This document shows positions 1 through 11,413 of a stretch of 64,000 bases of DNA, piece by piece. A program made the position numbers and the translations under genes. This DNA comes from Panicum virgatum (Eukaryota; Streptophyta; Magnoliopsida; Poales; Poaceae). The DNA is taken from assembly GCF_016808335.1 (NCBI RefSeq), contig NC_053147.1:69314960-69378959 (forward strand), read 5' to 3'. The notes below the pieces were generated by a model. It was not told the origin of the DNA, searched no databases, and worked only from the letters and a program-made list of their open reading frames with translations. The stretch's first letter is position 1, and each line of letters begins with the position of its first letter.

Positions 1-445
1 AAGTTCATATCGTCATTTACAGTTAAAATATATAATTAATTATTTTTTTTCAACTGCATTTAATATTCTATGCACATATCCGAAAATTTGAAATAACGGA
101 TACTGTAAGAAAAAATTTCACCTCGAAATTTGTGCCTCTTTTTTTGGACACGTGTATGGAGTACTAAATATAGTTAAACAACAAAACTAATTGCACAGTT
201 TGGATGTACACAGCGAGATGAATCTTTTGAGCCTAATTAGTGCATGATTAGCCATAAGTGCTACAGTAACCCACTTGTGCTAATGATGCGGTAAAAGACC
301 TCAAAAGATTTGTCTCACGGTTTGCAGGTGAGTTCTGAAATTAATTTTTTTAATTAGTGTCCGAAAAATTCTCCCGACATTTGGTCAAACTGTTGATTTG
401 ACAACTAAAATATTTTGATTTGGGAGCTAAACGCGCCCTAAACAG
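1..445. repeat. grass MITE remnant, left part cut by window edge
   Basis: AT-rich DNA with the grass MITE core 'gagatgaatcttttgagcctaatt' variant near 209-240 and an inverse partner 'aaaagatttgtctcacgg' near 302-320. It ends in 'gagctaaacgcgccctaaac', which resembles the terminal sequence of other copies in this window. The left terminus lies outside or is degraded. Nothing coding is supported. Confidence 0.55.
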
Positions 446-559
446 GCCCCAGCCATGCTTCTCGCTCGCCGGCCGGATAGATGCTCCTGCTCCCTCACTT
501 ATCAGCTGTTGCAGAGCTCAGAGACCGTCGGACACGGCGATCAGAGGCCAATTGACAGA

Positions 560-803
560 GGTTGTGTTTAGTTGTCCCAAAAGTCCAAAATCTAAAAAAA
601 AAACTTCATTATATCAAATTTACGGTAGTACTAAATATAGATAAAATCAAAAACTAATTGTACGGTTTGATTCTAATTTGCGAGACGAATGTTTTGAGCC
701 TAATTTGTCAATGATTGGACAATAATTATCAAACACAAATGAAAATGCTATAATGTGCTACGGTGTATTTTGACACTCCAAAATAAGGAACTAAACACAG
801 CCA
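560..803. repeat. MITE with terminal inverted repeats
   Basis: The ends are inverted copies of each other: 'tgtgtttagttgtc' near 563 and 'ggaactaaacacag' near 787-800. The interior carries 'gcgagacgaatgttttgagcctaattt', the core of the same MITE group seen at 26.1 kb and 49-51 kb. It is about 240 bp with no ORF. The superfamily was not determined because no clear target duplication was seen. Confidence 0.65.
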
Positions 804-1110
804 GATGCAGGAAATGGAAATGTTGTTCTCATCTGCTCCGTGCTCCCCTGATTCCCTCTGTTGAGAGCTTCACACCTTTCATTTCAGTTCACAACTTCCT
901 TCACATGCGTGTTGGTCTGAATCGTCTGATGCGCCGCGGTGCTTGCCCGTGACTGCACAACCAACAGTGACCCACCTCCACTTCAGCTCCACTGTCCTCT
1001 CGATTCTGGCGGTTGCAGGAGCGTCCACGACATAGGACAACGGAATCAGCCCTGGTGGTAGCGATCTGGGACACGTATGTAATGTACAGTGCACTAGTAA
1101 TTTTGCTCTG
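804..1110. other. intergenic, no feature seen
   Basis: Short overlapping open frames on both strands, with no recognisable protein and no repeat structure. Confidence 0.5.
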
Positions 1111-1433
1111 TTAGGCTGGTTCCAACAGCGGGTCTGCAGCCCCAGCCCACAGCCACAGCCACGTCAGCGCCACGTCAGCTCTCGCCAGCCCACTCGACCC
1201 CAGCGCTCCATCCATCAGCCTGCAGCCTCAGCCCACAGCCACATCAGCGCCACGTCAGCTTCTCCATTCCAGACTTAACCATTTCAGAACGCGTTGCTGT
1301 ATGATTTAAATTGACACAGCAAAACCACTTTATTAAATTTAAAAATTCAGAAATTACATAAAAATTCGAAATAAAAATTACACGACAATTTAAAATAAAG
1401 AAAATTACATAAAAATATAAAAATTACATAAAT

Positions 1434-2727
1434 CTACTCGTCGTCGTCGTTGGGGTGAAGCTGTTGTTGCAGATGTTTTAACGCTCGGTCATGAACCTTC
1501 TTCTGAGCATCCGTCATACCGTCCGTCGAGCGTGAACTGCGTATGTTCCACTGCTTCCACAGTTTTGCTTGAGCGTACTCGTGGGTGGTCTTGCAAAGAT
1601 CTTCCAACTTTTCGCCCATCTCTGCGGAATCAGTAGAAGTATGTCTGCTTGAGCCTACCTTCCCCTTACCCTTCTGCGCAGCCGCCTTCGATCTATCACG
1701 ACCCGGGGGACGGTTCACCTCCTCGTCGGTCTCCCGAGAGCCGGAGCTATACTCACCGGAAGCTCCGAGACGTGATCTCTTCGACACGTCTATATTCGGC
1801 CCACCACCATGCTTCACTGACCATTTCGGCTGGTGACGGACAGCTTCCCACCAATGAAAAAGCTTAAACTCATGGCCAGCCCTTCGTGCATACCTTGCTT
1901 TGGCTTCGTCCATCACCATGTCGTCGTCGGCTCCACTTTGCCGCTTCGACACTTCTTGGTTGTATATTGCATTGAACAAGGAGACCCGTGCATTGTACAT
2001 GGACCAATGATCCTTCAGTTGCTTGGCGGTGCGGTGTCGGAGTGGGTCGGTGGTGGCGTTGTAGGTGTCGCTTATTTGGCCCCAAAAGGTTGGGCCGCTC
2101 TTGCTGTTTCCGTCCACGCAATCGACCGAGTGCATCAACCAAACATTAACCTATACAAAACTAACTTAGTAAAACTATACTTCAACTGACATTAGCGAAC
2201 ACGAGAAACGAATGAGGACGTACCAGTTTCTCCTCGTCTGCGGGCGTCCACTCATTCCTCTTTTTGGGAATGGCTGGACGACATGGTGCGGTCGTACCCC
2301 CGCCTTCATTCTCCGAGCCAGCGGAGGCAGCACCTCCAGCATGACCGTGAGGAGCAGATGTCGTGAATGTGGGAGGCGGAGGGTAGGGGTATGGAGGGTA
2401 CGGATATGGAGGGTAGGGATATGGCGGAGGAGCATCGGTCATGGGAGCAGGATATGGATACGGTGGGGGAGCGACTCTGGAAGCGGCGGGAGCTGGAGGA
2501 TACGGGTACGGTGGGTAGGGATACGGTGGGTACGGATACGGCGGAGGAGCACCTATGAAAGCGCCGGGAGCTGGAGGAAACAGCGCTCGGGGTTGCGAGG
2601 GTGGAGCAGTCTCCGAGCGGCGATGGAGCGGCGAGTAGTCGAACTCCTCCTCGGAAGCATTGGTACCCGGCGTATTGGTAGTCGAACGCTCGGGGTCGGC
2701 GTTGAGCAGGTCGAAGTATGACTGCAT
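1434..2727 (-). CDS. MYB/SANT-like ORF1 protein of Harbinger-type element (two exons)
   Basis: Predicted 406-residue protein in two exons, 2727-2224 and 2150-1434. The intron is 73 bp with a GTACGT donor (minus strand) and a TATAG acceptor, and the join keeps phase 0. Residues 50-130 are low complexity, rich in repeated Pro-Tyr-Pro. The splice restores one domain: 'WTPADEEKL' runs into 'VNVWLMHSVD...FWGQISDTYN', followed by 'RTAKQLKDHW' and 'FKLFHWWEAVRHQPKWS'. This is the trihelix/MYB-like domain of plant proteins often mislabelled 'glutathione S-transferase T3-like', known as ORF1 partners of PIF/Harbinger transposases. The family role is DNA binding and nuclear import of transposase. No frameshift or internal stop was seen. 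The C-terminus is basic and Ser-rich and ends in Asp/Glu. Confidence 0.82.
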
Positions 2728-2989
2728 ATTTGGACTTCAGTTTGCCATGGTGGAAGAATTTGAGAGAGGAAGTGGGTGAAATGGGGAGTGAGAGGTGTGG
2801 AATGAGCTCCAACCAGCCCTCTCTATTTATAGATGAGTTGGGGACGAAATTTGTGATTTTTTGGAATTTTTTTCGAATTTTTTTGGAGTCCAAACGGTCA
2901 AAAACGGCTAATTGCAACGGCTAGCTGACGTGGCGCTGACGTGGCAGCCGTTGGCCAATCACAGAGCGCCGCGTGGCAGCCGACCGTAC

Positions 2990-3170
2990 GCGGGGTCGGT
3001 ACCGACCGGCCGGGTTGGTACCGACCGCGCGCGGCTCCAACGCCGGTCGGTACCGACCGCCCGGCTGGTCGGTAGCGCTACCGCCCCGCGCTCTCGGTTT
3101 CCGCGCTTACCGACCGGCGCGGGTCTGTAGCCGGGTCGGTACCGACCGGCGGGGGTCGGTACCGACCCCC
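2990..3170. repeat. subterminal GGTCGGTACCGACC dyad cluster
   Basis: The perfect 14-bp palindrome occurs at 2994, 3045, 3134 and 3154, with a one-base variant at 3013 and longer imperfect dyads near 3066 and 3105. It lies just inside the right terminus of the Harbinger-type element and is absent from the left end. Subterminal repeats in this superfamily commonly bind transposase or its MYB partner. That role is inferred here. Confidence 0.8.
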
Positions 3171-3186
3171 ATTGGAACCAGCCTTA

Positions 3187-3370
3187 CAACGGAAGTACTA
3201 GTATTCATTGCAAGCTGGAGTAGAGTACATTGTAACCGAGGCATGTGAATGTGATGAGTAGCTTGTGTTTGTGAAAAAGTTAGGCAGCAGGATACGGGGT
3301 TAGCCAGATACCAAGGTAGGCACAGATTCCTTGGTTTAGATCACATTCTGGGATTTTGTTTCTTCCATGC
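3187..3370. other. intergenic spacer between two elements
   Basis: Unique-looking DNA between the Harbinger element and the outer retrotransposon. Its last five bases (3366-3370, CATGC) are the left target duplication of the outer LTR element. Confidence 0.6.
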
Positions 3371-4842
3371 TAAAAGCGATCGGGTGCTCTAACCTAAGAG
3401 AGGAATAGGGTGAATTAGGCACTATTAAAATCTTAACCTATGGTTCCAACTAGTTTGCACAAAACTTAAATTAGATCAAGCTATCTAGATGTGTAACTAC
3501 GGTTCGTTTTAATGTAAAACCCTCATCCCAAAAAAAATTTGCAATCTATAGCCAATCCTAACAAAATACTACACTAAAAAAATAAAATCACATTAGTTGC
3601 AACATAAAATGCGAAAGCTTAAAGAGAGGGATGAGAAAAAAGCGAACTCTCGACACGAGGATTTATCCCGTGATTCAGATTGCCACAAAGGCGCCCCTAC
3701 GTCCACGTTGTTGAAGCACTCGCGAAGAGTACCGCTTCCCGGCAATCAAGTCTCTTCCGTGAACACAATCACGGTCACTTTGATCCGATCTTCACTAAGG
3801 GAGATTACCCACGAAGGAGGGGCCTCCGTCCCCCGCACAAAGTTGTCGACGCCGCTCCACACCAAGCCAGAGGATCGTAGACTTGTCGGCGAGCCACCAA
3901 AGCTCCAAAAATGGTCGGCGCACCATGATACAATTTTGGTTCACTCTAGAACCACAGCACAAGAATCTAAACCTTGCTTAATCACTCACTCAAGAGCTAA
4001 CCTAGCACTAACACTCACAAAGTTTGTGCTAAGGACTAAGAATTTGATCTCTATGCTTTTGGATGGCTTAAAGGTGTTCTTAGATGTGTGTGTAATGTCT
4101 TGGGACTCCAGCAAACTTCAAATGGCCGGGGGAGCTCATATATATAGACCACACACTTGAACTAGCCGTTTGGAGCCGTTGGGCACTTTTCTGCATAGGC
4201 ATCGGAACTTCCGGTGCTAGGGCATCGGTTCTTCCAGTCACTCTGCGCACTGAAGTAGCCGTTGGCTTCTCTGACACAGTTGCAGCGACTCCAGAGACCA
4301 TCGGTTTAACCGATGCTTAGGGCGTCGGTTAAAGCAGTCACACATAGCAACTGGACTAGCCGTTGGACCTCCCTCTTCTGCTGACGTCATTGCACCAATG
4401 GTATGTTCCGATGCACCACCGGTTCAACCGGTGCTGAAGGCATGGCTCTTGCGCATTCTACATCGTCTCTGGAACATAATACGTTGAATGCACCGATGCC
4501 TATCTTGACGCCGTCGGTTCAACCGGTGTTTCACTTGATCTTCTCTTGATCTCCATTTGGCTCTTAGACTTGTACCAAAGCCAGAGCGTCGGATCTTCCG
4601 GCAACCATCGGATGCACCGATGCTTAGGCATCGGTTCTTCCAGTGCTACTGGTTTCTGCAGAACTCGTCCAATTCAGCATTTCATTGAGTTCTTTCTTTG
4701 TGTTTTGCTTTGTATTGCATTTTTACTTCATCCATGGAATCTAGAAATGTTCACTCAACAAAGCTACTAGTCCCATTGATTGCGTTGTCATACGATCACC
4801 AAAATCACTCGAAATGGCATAAATGGTGTCATGTTCGTTACA
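3371..4842 (-). repeat. outer element, 3' LTR
   Basis: 1,472 bp, pairing with 20010-21479 along its length. On the minus strand it starts TGTAAC and should end CA, but the terminal TG seen on the plus strand has become TA at 3371. It holds a TATA-like stretch at 4139-4146 and, upstream of it on the minus strand, a dyad array at about 4199-4650 (ATCGGTTTAACCGAT, ACCGGTTCAACCGGT, GCATCGGTTCTTCC). Confidence 0.92.
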
Positions 4843-6190
4843 ATCTCCTCTTTTTGATAATTGATGGCAACACAATCAAAGCAAGCATAAAATTTGTAAA
4901 ACTTAATAAATTGAACCACTTACACTTGTTTGGATGCTTACCATCATCCAATGTCGGCTTGGCCTCCCCCTAAAACCATGATTCCCCTTTTGTTCCTCTC
5001 TCTATCTCGCTACTTTTCCCTCATATGTAGACTTGATTCATTTGGCATTTCTCTCTCTTTGAAATATACCTCTTCTTCTTGGAGAAATACCTTGCTTTGA
5101 TCCACAATTCTCCCCTTTTGGGATCAAATCACCCAAAAAGAGTCTTGCAAAACAATATAGAAGAGAAGATTAGTAGCCTAGGGAGTTAGTTCCATGACTC
5201 ATGATCCAATTGTATGATATCATTGAAGATACCAATTGAAAATTTAATAAAGTGGATCACAAAATCACAAAACTAGCATGACATGAGCTAAGCTTTCCAC
5301 AAGTATGTACACAAAATGATAATGTGAAAATCAATTGCACAACTAGATGTTTCAACTAGAAAGCTTAGACCATATCATGCACGGAGGTAACTCTAAAACA
5401 AAAGGAATTGATAATAATACCAATTGAATGAGTTTAGAACCTTGCATACCTCCGGAGGTCATTTAAGATGCCTTGCATGTACCAAATTGGAAGTGACTTG
5501 CAACCAATTGAAAGTCTATAAAAGAAAAGCATTTGGTACATCAAAGTTAAGCAAATGTATGAGCACATAGCTTATGAACTTAGATATGACCATTTAAGTT
5601 CAATAGAGCATGGCTCAATATGCATGAAGCACAATTTATCTCATCACTCTTATAGAGTTGTTTGTTCACATTAATTGTGAATAACATTCTCTTAGAGTGT
5701 TAACTCCATCGTGAGACTACAAAGATAAACTTGCAAATATATTAGTCTCAAAATTACAAATAATTGGACGAACTCCCCCTAAATGTGTGCATTTAATGTT
5801 TGAATCACCAAGCAAATGCATGCACATTAATTTTGATACAATTGGAAAGTTTATCCTATAGCTTGTGTTCATGGTACACATATGAAATACATACCTCATG
5901 AAGTCCATGTACCATGAAAAGGAACCTTGTGTAGCTTCTACACACTTATCAAACCATGTAGGTTGTTCATGGGTTAGAATCATGATACAACCTGCCCACC
6001 ATATATAACACTAGTAGATGAAAAACTTGTAACCATCTTAGCAAAAGCAATGGAGCTACAAAATGGTTGAATTGAAATCTAGCTTCTACTATTTTATGGG
6101 GGACTTGGGCAATAAATGTCCCAGTTATGAGCTTAGTTTCTTTGGCATGAATCTTCACTTCAATTTGTAAGCTAAGCCTCCAAATCCCCC
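4843..6190 (-). other. 3' noncoding internal region of outer element
   Basis: About 1.35 kb between the end of gag and the 3' LTR. A pol gene would be expected downstream of gag, but no pol-like frame exists here. It contains 'gaactccccctaaatgtgtgcat', similar to DNA near 9318 before the inner 3' LTR, so it is probably the shared pre-LTR untranslated segment. A purine tract lies against the LTR at 4843-4856 (minus strand). Confidence 0.65.
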
Positions 6191-7469
6191 GAAACCGTTC
6201 TTGGCTTTAAATCTTCTTTGTAATCCACACCATTTGAGGCTTCTTCATATTGGTGATGATGTCCTTGGGCACCCAAATGTAGTGGTTCCAACTCCTTTCC
6301 TTCTTCTCAACCTTGTGAGCAACCATCTTACCATTTGTCTTTTTTTTATCACATAGGAGGTGCTATTGCTTCTGTTCCTCCGGTTGAGCTTGGTGTAGAT
6401 GAGAGAACTTTTGATTACGAGCTTCTTCTTATTCTTCTCATCCAGAAGCTTCTTTCTTGATTGAGGACAATTGTTGGACTTGTGGCCTTCTTTGTGGCAC
6501 TTTGAGCAAATCACGGTGGACCCCTTCTAAAGTTTCTTCACCATGTCTTCATGGTTATCTTGAGAAAGTTGGACATTGCTCTCTATGTTTTTGTCCTTCA
6601 ATCTATACAAGTTCTTCATGAGTCTTTCCACTTCTTACTTGAGCTCATCATTCTCCTTAGCAATGAGATCATCACATAATTCTACAACAACATTCTCATT
6701 GCATTTCTCTTTGCAAGGGTTAGAGCGAGATTCATCAATTAAATCAATACAAGAAGTTGAAGCATCTACCCTAGAGATTGGAATTGCACAAGAGATAGTT
6801 TGCTTCATTTTCAAAGAGTCATTAGTATCATTAGTGCTCTCAAATTTTAATTTGAGCTCTTCATGCTTCTTGCTAAGCAATTTGAATTTGCACATCAAAT
6901 TTTCAAAATTTATATCAAGAGAAGCATTTAGATCATTGAGAACATTAAGGTTTTTGATTTCCTTTGATTGCTTCTTAATGACTTTTTGGTGCTCATGAAC
7001 AAAGTCAAGAAGTTCATCAATTGAAGGAGAGTCGGAGTCATCATCACTTACATTGCTATCCATACCTTTGACCATAAAGCAAGTGTTGGATGATGATCTC
7101 ATGTGAGTAGTGAATTGCTTGTTTGATTCGTCACTTGAACTCGTGCTTGATTCTTCACCACCGCTTACCCATTCACCAAATGTAGCAAATGATTCATGCT
7201 TAGGCTTCTTCTTCTTCTTTTTCTTGTTCTTCTTGAACTTCTTCTCAACCTTCATGAGTTGATGGTAGGCCCATCTTTGAGAAAGACTATATACCCCATT
7301 GAGTTGATTTCCTCCAAGCATTTGTTCATCTTCTTCACTTGCTTGTAGAGGTTGGGGTGCATTGGCTCTTTTTCATCATTTGAGGAGCTTTTTGCATCCT
7401 CTTCTTCCTCATCGCTTGAGCTATCTTTGATGGCAATCTTCTTCAACTTCTTGAGTTGTTTGCATGCAA
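6190..7469 (-). pseudogene. outer element gag, C-terminal half (decayed)
   Basis: Read on the minus strand, three overlapping open pieces follow each other in different frames. The first is an acidic segment (KDSSSDEEEEDAKSSS) near 7420-7370. The second is a Lys-rich and coiled-coil segment at 7321-6635. The third is a CCHC zinc knuckle 'CSKCHKEGHKSNNC' near 6510-6470. After the knuckle, a trace of the 'WVPKDI' motif seen in SIRE-type gag survives in a shifted frame. Frameshifts break it. The N-terminal half lies 12 kb away at 19296-19883 because of the nested insertion. Confidence 0.8.
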
Positions 7470-7474
7470 GAGCG

Positions 7475-9134
7475 TGTAGGATCAAGAACACCGACTAGAG
7501 GGGGGTGAATAGGCGGTTTAAAATCTAAAACCAATAACACTAGAGAAATTTAATTAGTAACAAAGGAAAGCCCTATGTCATGCTATTACTATCTCTAGAT
7601 GGGTTTGCAACCTAGGGTGACAAGACACAAAACAAGCTCTAGTAAAGTAAATTGCTCAAAGTAAAAGCAAGTATTAAAGAGAGCAAGAGAAGTAACCAAG
7701 CTTAACACAAGAAATTATCTCGTGGTGTCGATGACGTGCCGGTCACCCCTAATCCACGTTGAGGTGGATTCCAAGAATCAACCGCTCCTCTATCAAGAAC
7801 CTCTTGATCTTGAGCCGGCTTGAATCAAAGAACCGCTCCACACCTCGATTCCACTAGAGTTGCTCTTCACCACTCCGGTGAGGTGAGCACAAAACCTCTC
7901 ACACCCGAAATCGGGGCTCCTCAACAATATCCTTGGAGGTGCTCCACGAAATCCACTTCTCCAAGCCGTCTAGGGAGCGGCAACTCCCAAGAGTAACAAG
8001 TTGATGACGCTTGCTTGAAGTTTCCCTAATGCCACAAAGCTCAAACTCTTGATGCAATGCACTAGGAAGCTCTCACACTCTCAAAAATGCAATCTCTAAG
8101 CAAGTGTGTGTGAGAGAGGGATGCCTTAGCTCTAATGTGTCAAGAATGCTATCCAAATGGCCAAGAGGGTCACCCAATGGCCGGGCATTGGGTATATATA
8201 GACACCCCTTCAAAAACTAGCCGTTACACTCTTTTCTGCGAAGTCGCGGACCGTCCGCGGTTCAAAAACCGAACTGTCCGCCGTTATAAACCAGTGAGTC
8301 AGAGTGCATTTAATGCGTGTCAGAACTAGCCGTTAAGCCCTGGCGGACCGTCCGCGCCCCAGGGGCGGACCGTCCGCAGTTAAGAGTTCCAACCCACCAG
8401 AGACTAACATCGTCTCTGGAACAATTTTGAGATTAGCCTGCGGACCGTCCGCGCCTCAGGAGCGGACTGTCCGCAGTTTAACTTTTGAGCCCAAACCAGA
8501 GAAACAACCTCTCTGGTACAAACCTGAGATTAGCCGGCGGACCGTCCGCGCCCCATGGGCGGACTGTCCGCCGTTCAACTTTGAAGCCCACACTGACAGA
8601 CACCCTTTCTGGTACAAGTTTGAAATACAGTAGCGGACCGTCCGCCCAACTGGGCCGGACTGTCCGCCAGCCCACCAGAGCCTCTGCAAGCTCTCTGGAA
8701 CGGGCGCGGACTGTCCGCCCCTCAGGCGCGGACTGTCCGCCGTTACTCAGTCAGCACTCAAACTTAGTCTATTTCAAATCTTTTCAAAACGCCGTTAGCC
8801 CTCATGCATGCAACTAGACATTTTGAGCAAAATGGAACTAAAGACCCGTCAAGCATGAGTACACAACCCCTCTTGATAGTACGGCTATCTATCCAACAAA
8901 TCCGGTCACTTTTCATCCACTAAACGCCTTGTGACCGGTTAAATACAAAGGCCCTATTTTATACCTTTGCCTTGAGCCCTAGCTTTGCTCATCATCTCCA
9001 AAACTCCATACGTTTACACCCAAATCTCTTTCATCCATGGATCAACTTATACTCATTATCTCAAATGAAATCGTTAATCCACAAACCGTTGTCATTAATT
9101 ACCAAAACTCGAAATAGGGGCCTAGATGCTTTCA
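7475..9134 (-). repeat. inner element, 3' LTR
   Basis: 1,660 bp, TGTAGGATC... to ...GATGCTTTCA on the plus strand. It contains the GCGGAC-N-GTCCGC array at 8246-8740 and a TATATATA at 8193-8200, in minus-strand promoter order. It is nearly identical to 17630-19290. Confidence 0.96.
8246..8740. repeat. regular array of GCGGAC-N-GTCCGC dyads (3' LTR copy)
   Basis: Twelve near-palindromic 13-mers start at 8246, 8270, 8343, 8365, 8440, 8462, 8537, 8559, 8633, 8655, 8706 and 8728. They form six pairs, 22 bp apart (24 in the first). Successive pairs are 97, 97, 97, 96 and 73 bp apart. The central base is C or T, and two copies have one arm change. Between pairs lies a second inverted motif of the form CCAGAG...CTCTGG (for example 8398-8420 and 8501-8517). 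The array starts about 46 bp upstream of the LTR TATA box on the coding strand. Confidence 0.9.
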
Positions 9135-9157
9135 ATCTCCCCCCTTTTTGGTAATTG
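9135..9157 (-). other. polypurine tract of inner element
   Basis: Minus strand CCAAAAAGGGGGGAGAT abuts the 3' LTR terminus at 9134. It primes plus-strand DNA synthesis in LTR retrotransposons. Confidence 0.8.
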
Positions 9158-9719
9158 ATGACAACACTAAATTTTGGAGTGATAAAAGTTTTCAAGTCAA
9201 CTTTATACACTAGGCATAAGGTGGACTTGGAATTGAACTTTGGAAGAACTTACTCATTTTCTTGAAAATTTCAGAATGTGGTATGAATAAATTCACCAAG
9301 TTCGATGAGTAGAGAGAACTCCCCCTTGATATGTGCATATAAATTTTCATGAATTCCAAGTACACATATATATTTGAAACTTTTGACGGAGTTTTCCCTA
9401 CAAGTGGAAATCGAGGCATACAAGATACAAGATATATATGATATGAACTTTAGCATGGTTAGCACAACCTCACAACCACAAGATGAACATAAATAGATAA
9501 GAGTAGCACAAACTAACATAGTTCATCACACATTACAAACCAAGGTTCAAATCCAAACACAAGTCTTAAATAGAGTTCATGCAAGATACAAATAAACATG
9601 AGTGGCAAGCCGAAGCCAAAAACGAATGATCTCCATAAGAAGTCCATGAGCTCCCCCTAGATCCAAGGCACTCCAAAGCTCCTTCTCCCCCTTTGGCATC
9701 AATTGCCAAGAAAGTCAAA

Positions 9720-11340
9720 CGGCTGGTGGAGGAGGTGGCGGTGGGTAAAACGGCTGGTGCGGGTAGAACTCTGGAGGCGGCACTGGAGCCGGAAATACCG
9801 AGTAGAAGTGATCAGAGAATCCAGTGAAGGCTGTGCTGAAGGCATCAAAGCGCTGCTCTAGCTGCTCCTGTCTCTACTCAAGCCGCTCAAACTGCTCAGA
9901 AGAGGGCAAATCCTCAAAACGTGAGTCAAGAGCTGCTATATCTGAGTGTAGACTCTCATAAAACCCCTGCATCTGAGCCATCATAGGCTGGAACATCTGC
10001 TGCTGCATGTTCTGAAAGTTGAGGTTTATCTGAGTCTGCAACTGACTAGCCAACCCCGCAATCTGAGAGGACATGCTCTCCTGCATGGATGCAAAGTATG
10101 CATCAAAGTAGCCAGCTGGAGGAGCCCACTGCTGCTGTGCTGGAGGATGCGGTGGTGGCATGGCATGCTGAGCTGCAGCTGCTCCCATGTGAGCATCATC
10201 ATCACTATCATCTTGCCCCTGTGCTTCAGCATCCATATCATCTCCAGGGAAGGGAGTCAAAGGCCTCAAGAGAAAAGCATTGTCATTCTTGAATGGCCTA
10301 AAAGGTGTGTGCTTGCTTTCACATATCCCTCTGAAACTAGTCTTAACCTTGATGATGGACATAATATATGGAGCAAAATATAAGTTCATTTCCATGTTTA
10401 GCCTCAAATCTGCGAGCTGATCCATGATAAGAGCAATGATATTTATTCTATTTCCATTCATAATATGAGATATCACATTCCAATAGTGCCCTCTAACCTT
10501 GTCCTTGTTGCCACTCTTAGGCATGAATGTGACTCTGACAATTTTATTGATCACTGCAGGATGATGCCTCAGACCCTGAGTACCCCCAAAAGTTCTAGCA
10601 ATTCCAAGATGTGCAGGCTCATAGAACATGGGGTAGTCATTCTCATCTAGTGAGTTTTCTAACACAACATTCACACTTTGCTCACTAGTGATGAAATTAT
10701 AATCTAATTGATTTGCCTCAGCAAACTGTGCAAATATAGCACCATAGGTTCTTTTGCCAGTTGTCCACCTAAATGTTTCCTCAACCATGTTTATCTCGAG
10801 AGTGGCATAGAACTGGCGTATTACTGTTTCATTCCAATCACACCTATGCTGCAGAAAATTAGCTATCCCCATTTGCTAAAATCTATCCACTAGGTCAGAC
10901 ATGACTTGATGTTGTCTCATATAGCCTAGGTCAATGGTCTGATGTTTGAATACATTTTTCTTAACTAGATGACCAAAGTAAACATCTTTTTTACCTCGGT
11001 TTTGAAGAAGAGAATGTTGGTGTCATGAGGCAAGCTGAATTGATCCACTGATCTTGCATTTGCATAGCTTTCTGCAGTCCACTGTCGGCTAGGTAGATCT
11101 AGCCCCATCAAATCTGTAACATCATTGTCAACCCCCTCAGTATCTTCCTCTGAGGACTCATCACCAATATCTCCCACTGAAGATGCAGCAGCCATCTCAC
11201 TAACATTTGGAGCATAGTCCACATCGTCCGAGTCATCACTGTCTCTTTGCCTCTTAGAAGTCGTTGCCTTCTTAATTTTTGTAGCAGTGGCCTTGATGAT
11301 CTTCCGGGGTGGCCTGAGATCAAGATTTAACCATAAGAAT
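9720..11340 (-). pseudogene. extra 3' ORF of SIRE-like element (env-position, plant-transposon-protein type)
   Basis: Minus strand, downstream of pol, where SIRE/Maximus elements carry an 'envelope-like' ORF. It begins with a basic and acidic segment near 11320-11100 (DESSEEDTEGVDNDVTDLMG) and continues 'YANARSVDQFSLPHDTNILF'. A one-base shift sits in a six-A run near 11000. TAG at 10878-10876 (followed by CAA) precedes a long open piece 10872-9874 with 'RQFYATLEINMVEETFRW' and 'FGGTQGLRHHPAVINKI', then Gln-rich 'NLNFQNMQQQMFQPMMAQMQ'. A second TAG at about 9873 is followed by a Pro-rich tail to about 9720. The 'FYATLEI' region resembles the Pfam family of putative plant transposon proteins. 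No transmembrane segment was seen, so a true envelope role is doubtful. Confidence 0.72.
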
Positions 11341-11413
11341 AATTACTAAAGTCATAGAATCAATCCTTAATGATATAGCTCAATTCAGCACTGATCTGAA
11401 AAATCTGATACTA

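Larger units (their letters stand above)
1114..3183 (-). mobile_element. PIF/Harbinger-type DNA transposon carrying only the MYB-like ORF
   Basis: A complete element of 2,070 bp. It has perfect 12-bp terminal inverted repeats, GGCTGGTTCCAA at 1114-1125 and its complement at 3172-3183. It is flanked by TTA target duplications at 1111-1113 and 3184-3186, and TTA/TAA is the PIF/Harbinger target. The interior codes on the minus strand for a MYB/SANT-like protein of the kind these elements use beside their DDE transposase. No transposase frame is present. The left subterminal DNA repeats 'gccacgtcagc', and the right subterminal DNA holds repeated GGTCGGTACCGACC dyads. The intact TIRs, duplications and ORF suggest a fairly recent insertion that must borrow a transposase. 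Family assignment is from termini, target and ORF type, not from a database match. Confidence 0.87.

Noticed and set aside
2212..2721. 169-residue plus-strand frame opposite the Pro-Tyr-Pro repeat
   Set aside because: Shadow of the repetitive exon 1 of the MYB-like gene. Repeats keep several frames open.
8246..8740. CRISPR-like array (short repeats at regular spacing)
   Set aside because: The repeats are 13-bp dyads with an alternating 22/75-bp rhythm inside a retrotransposon LTR. There are no cas genes and the genome is eukaryotic.
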